Assembly: GCA_946479285.1 (NCBI GenBank)
Contig: CAMLFH010000021.1
Location: 1-64,000 of the forward strand
Reading direction: 5' to 3'
DNA from: an uncultured Flavobacteriales bacterium
GTDB lineage: Bacteria; Bacteroidota; Bacteroidia; Flavobacteriales; Crocinitomicaceae
DNA length: 64,000 nt
Position 1 is the stretch's first letter; every line of letters starts with the position of its first letter. The translations under genes were made by a program, and so were the position numbers. Shown here piece by piece: positions 37,992 through 46,726 of the stretch. Below the pieces are notes generated by a model. The model saw only the letters and a list, made by a program, of their open reading frames with translations, made no database searches and had not been told where the DNA came from.

Positions 37992-38012
37992 ATTGAAAAC
38001 ACCCCTTTTCAG

Positions 38013-38044
38013 GTCCGGTTTCGTCCTTGAAGCCGGACTTTTTT
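38013..38044 (+). terminator. Terminator of the T9SS surface protein gene
   Basis: GTCCGGTTT (38013-38021) pairs with AAGCCGGAC (38030-38038) over 9 bp with one G-U; a run of six T follows. It starts 21 bp after the stop codon. Confidence 0.8.
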
Positions 38045-38123
38045 GTGTTAACGAATTGTAAATTATGGCGTTCCTACTTTTCGGTTTACCTATCTTAGCT
38101 ACCCAACTTTTAATTTAGACGGT

Positions 38124-38504
38124 TTGAGATATTGGATTTTTGGAATAATTGCAGTCGGTTTTTTGGTGAGTTTTCAACTTCAAAACCCTTTCACACAAAC
38201 AGGTAATGCAAGCTATTACTCGAATAAGTTCCAGGGCAGAAGAACAGCTTCCGGCGCAACTTATCACAAAGACAGCATGTATTGTGCCCACAAAACTTTG
38301 AAGTACGGAACAATCCTGAAGGTGACTAACCTGAAGAATGATTCGATCATTATTGTAAAGGTGGTTGACCGAATGGGGAAATCTTCTCCGCATATCATTG
38401 ATTTAAGCATGGCGGGCGCTCAAAAATTGAATTTTGTCCGTAACGGAATCGCCAAAGTGAAGGTAGAAGAAGTTACTCCTGCAGCTGTAGCGAAAGCTAA
38501 TTAA
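38124..38504 (+). CDS. RlpA-like double-psi beta-barrel protein (SPOR domain absent)
   Basis: A 126-residue protein, apparently initiated at TTG (38124); no ATG lies in frame upstream of the conserved part. A hydrophobic N-terminus (WIFGIIAVGFLVSFQL) is a signal or anchor. The rest is a double-psi barrel: GNASYYSNKFQGRRTASGATYHKDSMYCAHKTLKYGT (in pieces), VKVVDRMGK and HIIDLSMAGAQKL, which correspond to the RlpA residues around the catalytic Asp and the IDLS motif. Full-length RlpA has a C-terminal SPOR domain for septal peptidoglycan; this one ends after the barrel. RlpA cleaves naked glycan strands in some species; activity here is inferred. TATCTTAG near 38091-38098 is a weak -7 box. Confidence 0.85.
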   Translation: MRYWIFGIIAVGFLVSFQLQNPFTQTGNASYYSNKFQGRRTASGATYHKDSMYCAHKTLKYGTILKVTNLKNDSIIIVKVVDRMGKSSPHIIDLSMAGAQKLNFVRNGIAKVKVEEVTPAAVAKAN

Positions 38505-38541
38505 GACTTCGCATTCTCGCTTTTTCTTCTAATTTTAGAGC

Positions 38542-39600
38542 ATGTTTGAAGATTTGATCGTCATTGATTGCTCTACGGTATTGGCCGGTCCATCTGTTGG
38601 TACTTTTTTTGCAGAATTGGGTGCCGTGGTGACAAAGATTGAAAACCCGGCAATTCCGGACGTGACCAGGAGCTGGAAACTGGCATCAGAAGATAAAAAC
38701 ACGGCGGTTTCAGCCTATTTTTCATCCGTGAACTACGGAAAACAGTATCAGCAACTCAATTTTAAGGACGAAACCCAGCTTGCTCAATTAATCGAACAGC
38801 TTAAATCGGCTGATATTTTCCTGAGCAATTTCAAAAAAGGAGACGCGGAGAAATTCGGATTAAGCGATGAATATTTACAATCCATCAATCCGAAATTGAT
38901 TATTGGAAAAATCTCCGGATTCGGTTCGCAGAGCGATCGTGTTGCTTACGACCTGATCCTTCAGGCAGAAACAGGCTTTATGTCCATGAACGGAACTTCA
39001 TCATCCGGACCGGTGAAAATGCCTGTGGCATTCATAGACGTGCTGGCAGCTCATCAATTGAAAGAAGGCATTTTGACAGCTTTATTGAAGCGGACGAAAA
39101 CCCGGAAAGGATCTGTTGTTTCAGTATCTTTATACGATGCGGCAATTTCTTCACTGGCAAACCAGGCTTCCAATTATTTAATGCAGGGACATATTCCGCA
39201 ACGAATCGGGAGTCTGCATCCGAATATTGCTCCATACGGGGAAATTTTCACTACCAAAGACGAAAAACTGATCACTTTTGCCATTGGAAGCAACAGACAT
39301 TTCCAACTTCTTTGCGAATTTTTAGGTCTTTCGAATCTTGTTTCCGATACCCGCTTTTCAGAAAATGTGGAACGGGTTAAAAACAGGTCCGAACTTCAGG
39401 AACTGATCCAGGAAATCATTTCGCGTTTTAATTCCGAAAATATTCTTGAATTTATGCATGCACATTTCGTACCGGCAGGAACTATTCGCAATCTGGAAGA
39501 GGTTTTCCGCGAACCGAAAGCACAAGAACTGGTTCGAACCGAAACTATTGAAAATATTCCGACAAAGCGCATATCACAAATTGCTTTTAAAGTAAAGTAA
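38542..39600 (+). CDS. CaiB/BaiF family (class III) CoA-transferase
   Basis: A 352-residue CoA-transferase of the formyl-CoA transferase type, which moves CoA between carboxylic acids by way of an aspartyl-CoA intermediate. The N-terminal Rossmann part has the family pattern VIDCSTVLAGPSVGTFFAELGAVVTKIE, the probable catalytic Asp is D137 in RVAYDLILQAETG, and ISGFG and PYGEIFTTKD follow. It is shorter than the 400-residue norm, mostly at the C-terminal end. In alpha-methylacyl-CoA racemase, which shares the fold, a His is also used; I lean to transferase but racemase is not excluded. The stop overlaps the start of the next gene (TAATG), so translation is coupled. TAATTTTA 4 nt before the ATG may be a leaderless-type -7 box. 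Confidence 0.88.
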   Translation: MFEDLIVIDCSTVLAGPSVGTFFAELGAVVTKIENPAIPDVTRSWKLASEDKNTAVSAYFSSVNYGKQYQQLNFKDETQLAQLIEQLKSADIFLSNFKKGDAEKFGLSDEYLQSINPKLIIGKISGFGSQSDRVAYDLILQAETGFMSMNGTSSSGPVKMPVAFIDVLAAHQLKEGILTALLKRTKTRKGSVVSVSLYDAAISSLANQASNYLMQGHIPQRIGSLHPNIAPYGEIFTTKDEKLITFAIGSNRHFQLLCEFLGLSNLVSDTRFSENVERVKNRSELQELIQEIISRFNSENILEFMHAHFVPAGTIRNLEEVFREPKAQELVRTETIENIPTKRISQIAFKVK

Positions 39601-40034
39601 TGATTGAAGTTAAAACTCCGCTATCAAAAAAAGAGTGGGAAGATTACTACGACCTGCGCTATCGCATATTGAGAGAACCTTTAGGAAAAGAAAGAGGTTC
39701 CGAACGAAATGAAGGCGATGATAACGGAACTCATTTCGCGTTGTATCAACATAAAGTCTTAATTGCCGTTGCCCGACTGGATCGTGTTGACAAAACAACT
39801 TGCCAGGCACGATTTGTAGCTGTTGAAAGCAAGCTGCAAGGCTTAGGTTACGGTCGGAAAATTATGACTGCTCTGGAAAATGAAGCTCTTGGTTTGGGGT
39901 TTCAGAAACTGATCCTGCATGCACGCGATTACGCACTTCCTTTCTACGAAAAATTGGGTTATACACTCATTGGTCCTTCCTACAAATTATTCGATGTCTT
40001 ACAACACTTTGAAATGTTCCGGATCTTAGCGTAA
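39600..40034 (+). CDS. GNAT-family N-acetyltransferase
   Basis: A 144-residue acetyl-CoA-dependent acyltransferase. The acetyl-CoA-binding motif A is seen as ARFVAVESKLQGLGYGRKIMTALE (with Q/G-x-G-x-G/R at about 79-85) and motif B as KLILHARDYALPFYEKLGY near 101-119. The N-terminus (WEDYYDLRYRILREPLG) is typical of small GNATs annotated as ElaA-like or PhnO-like. Substrate unknown. Its ATG overlaps the stop of the CoA-transferase by one base, so the two are co-translated and may serve one pathway. Its 3' end overlaps by 9 bp the end of the convergent histidine kinase gene. Confidence 0.9.
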   Translation: MIEVKTPLSKKEWEDYYDLRYRILREPLGKERGSERNEGDDNGTHFALYQHKVLIAVARLDRVDKTTCQARFVAVESKLQGLGYGRKIMTALENEALGLGFQKLILHARDYALPFYEKLGYTLIGPSYKLFDVLQHFEMFRILA

Positions 40035-41525
40035 AGAGAACGAAACACAGATTTTCATTCCGTTTGTACCATCGATATCCAGGTTACCATTCAGGTGCTC
40101 CACCATTCCACGAATAATTTCCACACCACTTCCGGATAATTCACGGTTTTCTTTGATTCCTCTTCCGTTATCGGAAATCTCCAATACACCTTTCGGGCCC
40201 TGCATTTGAAAATCAATGCGGATAACACCAATTTCATTTTCTCCAAAAGCATGCTTGTAAGAATTCAAAACAGCTTCATTGATAATCACCCCGATCGACA
40301 TCGCCAGGGAACTTTTCACTTCACAACTATCAATACTGGTCAATAATTGCAATTGTTTCTGCGGAAAAGAAAGACTTTCGCGTAAACTTTGCACCAACCT
40401 GTTTATATACTGATTCAGGGAAATGCGCAAATTCTTCGAATTCTCGGTCAACAATTCGTGCAAACTCAAAATACTTTGGACCCGGCTTACCGAATCCAGC
40501 ATCAGGTTTTTATGGTAGGAATCCCTGGCTTTGCTGACCTGGATGTTCAACAAACTTGTAGTGATTTTCAGATTGTTTACAATGCGGTGATTCGTTTCAC
40601 TTAATAAACGTTTTTGCTGACGTAAAGCCGCTTCTAACTCTTGCTGAGCCAGTTTTCGTTTATGCGTTTCCACCGCCAATGAAACCATTTGTGCCGCAAT
40701 TAAACCAAACTTCTGATCGTTTAACGACCAATTTCGCGTTTGTTTCACCTGTTCAAAACAAATCACACCGATAATTTCTCCTTCGGAACGCAATGGAATA
40801 TCCATCACCGAAACGATTCCGTTTGGGACCAAATACGCATCGTTCAACTCAGAAGTGTAAGGTGACGTTTGGGCATTAGTAGCTATAATGATCTTTTCCG
40901 TTTCGAAAAGCATAAAGTAAGTCGGCATCTCAATAACCGGCAGCGATTCCTGCGGGATCATTTTTCCTACTCGTGTGTCGTAATTTCCAACGCACTCAAT
41001 ATGCTCGTGGGAATCGTCAAAAAGCCAGGCATTCACCCGGGTTGCTCCCACAGCTTTGGAAGACATTTCCAGGATTTCATAAATCGCATCGTAAAGTTTC
41101 CCGCTTCGGATTTTCTTCGACTTGGAAAGTAATTCGATCGTTAGAGTCTTACGAAGTAAATCTCTTCTTTTTCGTTCGATTTGAGTGGCGTCCACCAAAC
41201 TTCCAAGCACCAGATATTCATTTTCTCCTACTTTCCAGGCCGCCATTCTCATGCGGGCTGTAAAAACTCCGCTTGATCTTTTCAAAACCACCTGTAAATC
41301 CATGTAGCGCGAAGTATTCAAATCCCCCAGGAAATGTTCGATGCGGTCATGTTCGTAAGTTAAATGCTGATTAATAGTTGTTCCTATCAACGATTCTTTT
41401 TCCAGTAACTTTTCCAGGTCAAATGACGCATGAAGGATCATTCCTGTTTGGTCAAAAATCACCAAGCTCTCATCCATTCCTGAGATGAGCTTACGAAGAG
41501 TAGAAAGAATATCGTGTTGTGCCAT
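40026..41525 (-). CDS. Cytosolic PAS-GAF sensor histidine kinase (HisKA_2)
   Basis: A 499-residue soluble kinase. A PAS-like domain (about 15-115: DESLVIFDQTGMILHASF), a GAF domain (about 135-290: ILEMSSKAVGATRVNAWLF... GIVSVMDIPLRSEGEIIGVICFEQ) and a HisKA_2/HATPase module follow in order. The phospho-acceptor is H313 in SETNHRIVNNLK, the N-box is VIINEAVLNSYKHAF and the G-box SDNGRGI. No transmembrane segment or receiver is present and no response regulator adjoins it, so it is an orphan kinase sensing an internal signal. HisKA_2 kinases often act with stand-alone or PhyR-like regulators; the partner is not in this window. A good -7 box precedes the gene (41542-41549). Confidence 0.92.
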   Translation of the reverse strand: MAQHDILSTLRKLISGMDESLVIFDQTGMILHASFDLEKLLEKESLIGTTINQHLTYEHDRIEHFLGDLNTSRYMDLQVVLKRSSGVFTARMRMAAWKVGENEYLVLGSLVDATQIERKRRDLLRKTLTIELLSKSKKIRSGKLYDAIYEILEMSSKAVGATRVNAWLFDDSHEHIECVGNYDTRVGKMIPQESLPVIEMPTYFMLFETEKIIIATNAQTSPYTSELNDAYLVPNGIVSVMDIPLRSEGEIIGVICFEQVKQTRNWSLNDQKFGLIAAQMVSLAVETHKRKLAQQELEAALRQQKRLLSETNHRIVNNLKITTSLLNIQVSKARDSYHKNLMLDSVSRVQSILSLHELLTENSKNLRISLNQYINRLVQSLRESLSFPQKQLQLLTSIDSCEVKSSLAMSIGVIINEAVLNSYKHAFGENEIGVIRIDFQMQGPKGVLEISDNGRGIKENRELSGSGVEIIRGMVEHLNGNLDIDGTNGMKICVSFSLR

Positions 41526-41541
41526 AGCAGTTTACAATGTT

Positions 41542-41549
41542 CAAATGTA
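41542..41549 (-). promoter_or_regulatory. -7 box of the PAS-GAF histidine kinase
   Basis: TACATTTG on the minus strand matches TAnnTTTG exactly, 16 nt upstream of the ATG at 41525. A TTG that could be the -33 element is at 41576-41574, slightly far (24 nt). Confidence 0.45.
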
Positions 41550-41692
41550 GTCCATTTTCTCTTACCCGGGTGACAATTACCACTAAGTTTTTAGTAAATT
41601 TATCGTACGTTGTATTACAATGAGCAAACTGCTGTTTTAACTGGAAATTTCCGTAAATTAACAGACATATCAATTAAACACTTAAAAGCTCA

Positions 41693-41756
41693 CTTCGACT
41701 TCGCTCAGTGTCCTTTTTTAATTTTGGAAACCAGAGGTGACTGAGCGGAGTCGAAG
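41693..41756. repeat. Imperfect inverted repeat (CTTCGACT...CTCAGT type)
   Basis: Left arm 41693-41713 (CTTCGACTTCGCTCAGTGTCC) and right arm 41736-41756 (complement of CTTCGACTCCGCTCAGTCACC, given here in halves by its 5' and 3' ends) match at about 18 of 21 positions, around a 22-bp loop. Elements with CTTCGACTCCGCTCAGT are known to me as scattered intergenic repeats in Flavobacteria. It lies between two divergent genes, so it is not simply a terminator. Confidence 0.65.
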
Positions 41757-41798
41757 GCAGAATTGCTTAAACTTTTTTCAAATAAAATATTGCTATGC

Positions 41799-41830
41799 TT
41801 GCATAATAATATTTTATACTTTATATTTAG
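41799..41830 (+). promoter_or_regulatory. Probable promoter of the acyl-CoA dehydrogenase
   Basis: TTG (41799-41801) and TATATTTA (41822-41829) resemble the -33 and -7 elements with a 20-nt spacer; the last base of the -7 box differs from the consensus. The ATG is 34 nt further on. Confidence 0.4.
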
Positions 41831-41863
41831 CACAAGAAACGAAATTAAAAACAATAGATAATT

Positions 41864-43642
41864 ATGTCACAAGCTATCAAAGGCGGAGAGTTTATCATCC
41901 GCGATGTAACCCACGAAGAAATATTCACCCCGGAAGAATGGTCGGAAGAGCAGCGCATGATTGCTCAAACTTGTGATGATTTTATCGAACAGGAAATTTC
42001 TCCGCTTTTGGAGCGCATTGATAAAATGGAAGAAGGATTGATGCCTTCATTGCTTCAAAAAGCCGGTGAATTGGGAATGCTGGGTTTATCCGTTCCCGAG
42101 GACCTGGGCGGAATGGGCGTTGATTTTAAAACATCGCTTTTAGCTACTGAGCATTTAGGAAAAGGCCACTCCTTCTCTGTCGCATACGGCGCTCACACAG
42201 GAATTGGTACTTTGCCATTGTTGTATTACGGAAATGCAGAACAAAAAGCGAAATACATTCCAAAGCTTGCAAGCGGTGAATGGAAAGCAGCTTATTGTTT
42301 GACAGAACCAAGTGCAGGATCGGATGCTAATTCCGGGAAAACAAAAGCGGTCCTTACACCGGATGGTAAACATTATGTGCTGAACGGACAAAAAATGTGG
42401 ATCACAAACGGTGGATTTGCGAATTTCTTTACCGTCTTTGCAAAAATCGATGATGATAAAAATCTTTCCGCATTTTTGGTCGAAGCAGATTCGGAAGGAA
42501 TCAGTTTGAATCCGGAAGAAAAGAAAATGGGGATCAAAGGCTCATCAACCCGTCAGGTATTCTTTAATAACGTGAAAGTACCGGTTGAAAATATGCTTTC
42601 GGAACGGGAAAATGGCTTTAAGATCGCATTGAACATTTTGAATATCGGTCGTATTAAATTGGCAGCCGGCGTATTGGGAGGTGCAAAACAAACGATTACG
42701 GATTCAATCCGCTATTCCAATGAACGAGAGCAGTTTGGAAGAAACATCTCTAAATACGGAGCAATCCGTTTCAAAATTGCTGAACAGGCAATCCGAACAT
42801 ATGTAGCTGAATCGGCAATTTATCGTGCTGGTCAGAATATCGACGATGCCATCCAGGCTTTAGTGGCTGGAGGAATGGAAAAAGGTCCGGCTACTTTGAA
42901 AGGAATTGAACAATTCGCTCCCGAATGTGCGATTTTGAAAGTTGCAGGATCAGAGTGTTTAGACTATGTGGCTGACGAAGGAGTTCAAATTTTCGGGGGA
43001 ATGGGATATTCTGCTGAATCTTCTGTTGAGAAAGCATACCGCGATTCCCGCATCAACCGAATCTTTGAAGGAACAAATGAAATTAACCGTTTATTGATCG
43101 TTGACATGGTATTGCGTCGCGCAATGAAAGGTGAATTGGATTTGATGGGTCCCGCAATGAAAGTAGCATCCGAATTAATGAGCATTCCTGAAATGACTGA
43201 ATTGGGTTCAAGCCCTTTGGCTGCTCAACGCCAGGCTCTTTCCGGATTCAAAAAAACAATCCTGATGGTAGCTGGTTCGGCAGTTCAAAAATTGATGCAG
43301 ACCATGTCCAAAGAACAGGAAATCCTGATGAATATTGCCGACATCGCAATTTGGGTTTACCAGGCTGAATCTGTGTTGCTTCGTGTAGAGAAATTGATCG
43401 AAAAACAAGGGGAAGCTGCTGCAGCCATTCCAATTTCGATTGTGAAAACTTATTTCTACGATGTTGCAGAGTTGATTGACAAAGCAGCTAAAGATGCAAT
43501 CTACAGTTTCGCCGAAGGTGATGAATCGCGTATGATGGTCACAGGTGTAAAACGTTTCACGAAAATTGATCCGATTAACCCGAAAAACGAAAGACAGGCA
43601 ATCGCTCAATATTTGATTGACAAGAACGCATATACTTTGTAA
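41864..43642 (+). CDS. Acyl-CoA dehydrogenase family protein (long, VLCAD-like)
   Basis: A 592-residue FAD enzyme of beta-oxidation that introduces the alpha-beta double bond in acyl-CoA. The N-terminal helical domain, the beta domain (AAYCLTEPSAGSDANS, MWITNGGFANFFTVFAK) and the C-terminal helical domain (YSNEREQFGRNISKYGAIRFK) are complete; the signature YRDSRINRIFEGTNEINRL ends with FEGTNEI at 401-407. A further domain of about 180 residues (410-592) follows, as in very-long-chain enzymes and related Bacteroidota proteins. It stands alone with its own promoter and a strong terminator; no thiolase or enoyl-CoA hydratase is adjacent. Chain-length preference is inferred only from the extra domain. 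Confidence 0.95.
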   Translation: MSQAIKGGEFIIRDVTHEEIFTPEEWSEEQRMIAQTCDDFIEQEISPLLERIDKMEEGLMPSLLQKAGELGMLGLSVPEDLGGMGVDFKTSLLATEHLGKGHSFSVAYGAHTGIGTLPLLYYGNAEQKAKYIPKLASGEWKAAYCLTEPSAGSDANSGKTKAVLTPDGKHYVLNGQKMWITNGGFANFFTVFAKIDDDKNLSAFLVEADSEGISLNPEEKKMGIKGSSTRQVFFNNVKVPVENMLSERENGFKIALNILNIGRIKLAAGVLGGAKQTITDSIRYSNEREQFGRNISKYGAIRFKIAEQAIRTYVAESAIYRAGQNIDDAIQALVAGGMEKGPATLKGIEQFAPECAILKVAGSECLDYVADEGVQIFGGMGYSAESSVEKAYRDSRINRIFEGTNEINRLLIVDMVLRRAMKGELDLMGPAMKVASELMSIPEMTELGSSPLAAQRQALSGFKKTILMVAGSAVQKLMQTMSKEQEILMNIADIAIWVYQAESVLLRVEKLIEKQGEAAAAIPISIVKTYFYDVAELIDKAAKDAIYSFAEGDESRMMVTGVKRFTKIDPINPKNERQAIAQYLIDKNAYTL

Positions 43643-43663
43643 TCCTTTCTGAATTGCATCGCT

Positions 43664-43698
43664 AAAAGCCAACTGTATAAACAGTTGGCTTTTTTTTA
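43664..43698 (+). terminator. Strong terminator of the acyl-CoA dehydrogenase gene
   Basis: A perfect 12-bp stem (43664-43675, AAAAGCCAACTG, with 43682-43693) with a 6-base loop and a run of nine T, 21 bp after the stop codon. Confidence 0.9.
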
Positions 43699-43740
43699 TG
43701 GTTTTATGCCCCTAAAACAGCTTCTTATGACATTGAGACA

Positions 43741-43770
43741 TTTGAAATGGATGAATATTCTGTACTTTTG
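43741..43770 (+). promoter_or_regulatory. Promoter of the choice-of-anchor T9SS cargo gene
   Basis: TTTG (43741-43744) and TACTTTTG (43763-43770) match the Bacteroidota -33 and -7 consensus exactly with an 18-nt spacer. Transcription should start near 43775, giving a leader of about 16 nt before the ATG at 43791. This is the clearest promoter in the window. Confidence 0.65.
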
Positions 43771-43790
43771 ACATTCTATTACCAATTATT

Positions 43791-46157
43791 ATGAAAAAAC
43801 ACATACTATTCATTACCTCTTTTGTGAGCTTTTTGAGTTTTTCACAAACTTATTTCCTCGAAGATTTTGACGGTATTCCCGGACCAACAGCAGGCGGACC
43901 CGGAACTTATAATTTTGCGCCTGGATTTCTTAAGAGAAATGTGGACAACCGAACCCCGGCTGCGAGTGTCACTTACGTAAATGAAGCCTGGGAAAGAAGA
44001 GAGGATTTCGCACAAAACGTTTCAGATTCAGTTGCATTCAGTAATTCTTTTTATACTCCAACCGGAGATGCAAATGATTTCATGTGGATCCCTGCTCAGG
44101 TAATACAACCAAATACCACACTCTTTTGGAATGCAAAAGCGTACGATCCGGCCTATGCGGATGGATATGAAGTCCGTATTATGACCGTTGCTCCAACCGG
44201 TGGTACAGCGGTTATTGGAAATCAGCTGAGTAATTCCACAGTCCTGTTTTCAACTGCTGCGGAGAGTTCAACATGGGCAAACCATTCCGTTCCTTTAAAT
44301 GCTTTTGTCGGACAAACCGTTTACATTGGCTTTAGAAATAACTCCAATGACAAATTCATTTTAGTTATTGACGATATTGAATTGCGCGTCATTAACAATT
44401 TTGATTTGGAAGCTATTACACCGACTCAAAATCCTTATACGATAGCACCGGCAAATCAATTAACGACTCCTCAAAATTTCAAATTGCAAGCAGCTATCAA
44501 AAATAATGGCCTGCAAACGATGACGAATGTTGCTATGAGCTGTCAGGTTATCAAAGACGGTGTTTTGGAAACAACCGTTACCAGTAGTATTCTGCCTTCA
44601 TTGGCATCAGGGGCTACCTCTGCACTTATGACTGCAAACTATACCCCCACTTCCAATGGCGTTTATACTTTCAAGTATTTTCCGGTTGCAACCGAATTGG
44701 ATATGAACACTTCGAATGACACCATTCTATCAGCAATTCCAATTACTGTAACGGATGCTGAAATGGCAAGGGACAATGGGATTATTGTTGGTGAGCTTGG
44801 AATTGGCACCGGAACCGGCGGGTTTATCGGTCAACTCTTCAACATCGAAAATACAACCTCTCTAACAAATGTCAAAGTACACTTCACCAGAGGATATACC
44901 GGTAAAAAATTGGCAACTGCCATTTTCAATACCAATGGCAGCGGTGTGCCAACCACCTTCTTAGGGTCAACAGACACACTTCTTTACATTGATGATAGTG
45001 CCAGAACATACATTCTTCCGATGCACGGAGGTCCTTTAACCCTTGCACCTGGAAAATATGGATTTATTCAAATCGAATTTGATTCTACCTTGGCTCTTGC
45101 ACAAACATCTGCTATCTTTCAGTCAAACACTGTCTTTGTTAAATGGCCCGCGAACGGACCAAACTTTACTCCTATTGAAACCTTTGGGGGAAATTTTGCA
45201 AAAACTTTCGTTATCAGACCTCAATTTGATATCTGTTTCGGAGAAATCGGTGGAACACTTGCTTCATCCGCCAATTCAACCTGTGAGCTTGCAAATGGAA
45301 CTGCAACAATCACTTTAGAACCTGGCTATTCCATAGAATGGGAAAATACCAGTACAAATCCGTCCATTTCCGGTTTAAATGCAGGGTTTCACACGTATAC
45401 CATTTCAAACGGAGACTGTTCATTCATTGACTCGATTGAAATTACTACGACTCAGAATCCGGATGTCACGATTTTATCTTCAACCGATCCGCTATGTGTT
45501 GGTGATTCAGGGCAAATTGAAATTGACATTCAAAATGGTCAAGCGCCTTATGCTATTAGCTGGAATGCGGGTATCGGTTCAAATATATTAACCGGACCGG
45601 CAGGAACTTATACTGCTACAATTACAGATGCAAATGGATGTATTTCAACGATTTCGGACAGCTTATCGGATCCAACTTCTATCGAAGCAAATCCAACAAA
45701 CACCAGTAGTACATGCTCAAACTGTCCGGATGGAACTGCAAGCGTTTCTCCCACAGGTGGAGCGGGATCATATTCCTATTTATGGAGTAATGGTGGAACT
45801 ACCAGTTCGATTACAAACCTGCTTCCGGGAACTTATACGGTTAGTATCACAGACGCAAACGGTTGTGAATTGACAGAATCTATAACTGTCAACTTCTCTT
45901 CACTTGGAGTGGATGAATTGCTGCAATTCGGAGTGACGGTTTACCCGAATCCGGCAACTGATTTCATCAAAATAGAATCGACGAAAAGCATGATAGAACG
46001 AGTAGAACTGACAGATAATTCAGGTCGTTTGGTTCTGGAAACTACTTTTGATGATAAAATGGGTCAGATCGAAACAAGTCAATTGGCGAAAGGTAATTAC
46101 CAGTTGATCGTGAGAACTGCTGATCAGGTTTTCAAAGTTCAGATCGTTAAGCAATAG
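43791..46157 (+). CDS. Secreted adhesin-like protein: choice-of-anchor J, SprB-type repeats, T9SS type A sorting domain
   Basis: A 788-residue exported protein. After the signal peptide (MKKHILFITSFVSFLSFSQ) comes a choice-of-anchor J/cleaved-adhesin domain (about 20-200: YFLEDFDGIPGPT, ANDFMWIPAQV, GFRNNSNDKFILVIDDIEL). A central region of Ig-like and jelly-roll sandwiches follows (LQTMTNVAMSCQVIKDG). Residues about 545-700 contain two SprB-type repeats (GQAPYAISWNAG...GPAGTYTATITDANGC and GAGSYSYLWSNGG...LPGTYTVSITDANGC), as in the gliding adhesin SprB, and the last 80 are a type A sorting domain (VYPNPATDFIKIES... GNYQLIVRTADQVFKV). It should be T9SS-exported to the cell surface. A perfect promoter precedes it and a bidirectional terminator follows. 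Confidence 0.9.
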   Translation: MKKHILFITSFVSFLSFSQTYFLEDFDGIPGPTAGGPGTYNFAPGFLKRNVDNRTPAASVTYVNEAWERREDFAQNVSDSVAFSNSFYTPTGDANDFMWIPAQVIQPNTTLFWNAKAYDPAYADGYEVRIMTVAPTGGTAVIGNQLSNSTVLFSTAAESSTWANHSVPLNAFVGQTVYIGFRNNSNDKFILVIDDIELRVINNFDLEAITPTQNPYTIAPANQLTTPQNFKLQAAIKNNGLQTMTNVAMSCQVIKDGVLETTVTSSILPSLASGATSALMTANYTPTSNGVYTFKYFPVATELDMNTSNDTILSAIPITVTDAEMARDNGIIVGELGIGTGTGGFIGQLFNIENTTSLTNVKVHFTRGYTGKKLATAIFNTNGSGVPTTFLGSTDTLLYIDDSARTYILPMHGGPLTLAPGKYGFIQIEFDSTLALAQTSAIFQSNTVFVKWPANGPNFTPIETFGGNFAKTFVIRPQFDICFGEIGGTLASSANSTCELANGTATITLEPGYSIEWENTSTNPSISGLNAGFHTYTISNGDCSFIDSIEITTTQNPDVTILSSTDPLCVGDSGQIEIDIQNGQAPYAISWNAGIGSNILTGPAGTYTATITDANGCISTISDSLSDPTSIEANPTNTSSTCSNCPDGTASVSPTGGAGSYSYLWSNGGTTSSITNLLPGTYTVSITDANGCELTESITVNFSSLGVDELLQFGVTVYPNPATDFIKIESTKSMIERVELTDNSGRLVLETTFDDKMGQIETSQLAKGNYQLIVRTADQVFKVQIVKQ

Positions 46158-46202
46158 CATTCGCCACCACGGATTTTGAATCATTAAAAAACAGAACATA
46201 AA

Positions 46203-46232
46203 AAAACCCCGACCATAAATGTCGGGGTTTTT
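46203..46232. terminator. Bidirectional terminator between convergent genes
   Basis: AAAACCCCGAC (46203-46213) and GTCGGGGTTTT (46221-46231) form an 11-bp stem with a 7-base loop; A-run on the left and T-run on the right. It serves the cargo gene ending at 46157 and the minus-strand gene whose stop is at 46278. Confidence 0.88.
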
Positions 46233-46277
46233 AATTTATATTAAAGATTTGTTTTCCTTCGTAAACGGCGTTTACCC

Positions 46278-46637
46278 TTACTTCAAATATTTCTCTTTCA
46301 TATCCATGAAAGTCATGTTCTCACTTCCAACGTTAATTGTACGTAAGTCCAAAGCTACCAACAGACGATTAACCACATTTATATTCGGATCTTCATTCTT
46401 TAGCAAAGTTACTTTTAAGACATCCGTTGACTCGTTGAAAGAAACTGAGAAATAGTCTTTGTAATAACCCTTCACAGCATCCACTTTTTCAGCCGTAATA
46501 TTTTCCGGCACTGAAAAATCATATACTCCGCTTGATTTAGCCGCTTTCAATTGCGATGCACTAATTGAAGCAGAATTTTGACTAAAAGCAAAAGAACTTG
46601 CCAAAGACAAAACGAATATCATTGCTAACTTTTTCAT
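46278..46637 (-). CDS. Small secreted protein of unknown function
   Basis: A 119-residue protein with a Sec signal (MKKLAMIFVLSLASSFAFSQ). The mature part is about 100 residues: SGVYDFSVPENITAEKVDAVKGYYKDYFSVSF, then a strand-rich VLKVTLLKNEDP and a final amphipathic segment with VVNRLLVALDLRTINV. I do not recognise a family; the strand-helix pattern is reminiscent of small heavy-metal-associated (ferredoxin-like) folds, but no CxxC is present. It is convergent with the choice-of-anchor cargo gene across a shared terminator and divergent from rnhB. Confidence 0.68.
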   Translation of the reverse strand: MKKLAMIFVLSLASSFAFSQNSASISASQLKAAKSSGVYDFSVPENITAEKVDAVKGYYKDYFSVSFNESTDVLKVTLLKNEDPNINVVNRLLVALDLRTINVGSENMTFMDMKEKYLK

Positions 46638-46726
46638 AATTCTATAACAGTTTAGTAAGTAGACGTAATAATAAACCTAAAGGTTGTACGTGATAAATAT
46701 ACAATTATTTTAATAACATTTGCATT

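Larger units (their letters stand above)
41526..41863. other. 338-bp intergenic region without a gene
   Basis: No credible coding frame. It holds the divergent promoters of the histidine kinase (41542-41549) and the acyl-CoA dehydrogenase (41799-41830) and a large imperfect inverted repeat at 41693-41756. The rest is AT-rich filler. Confidence 0.7.

Noticed and set aside
41737..41976. Short plus-strand ORF of 79 codons
   Set aside because: It runs through the inverted repeat and the promoter and into another frame of the acyl-CoA dehydrogenase; the peptide looks like translated repeat.
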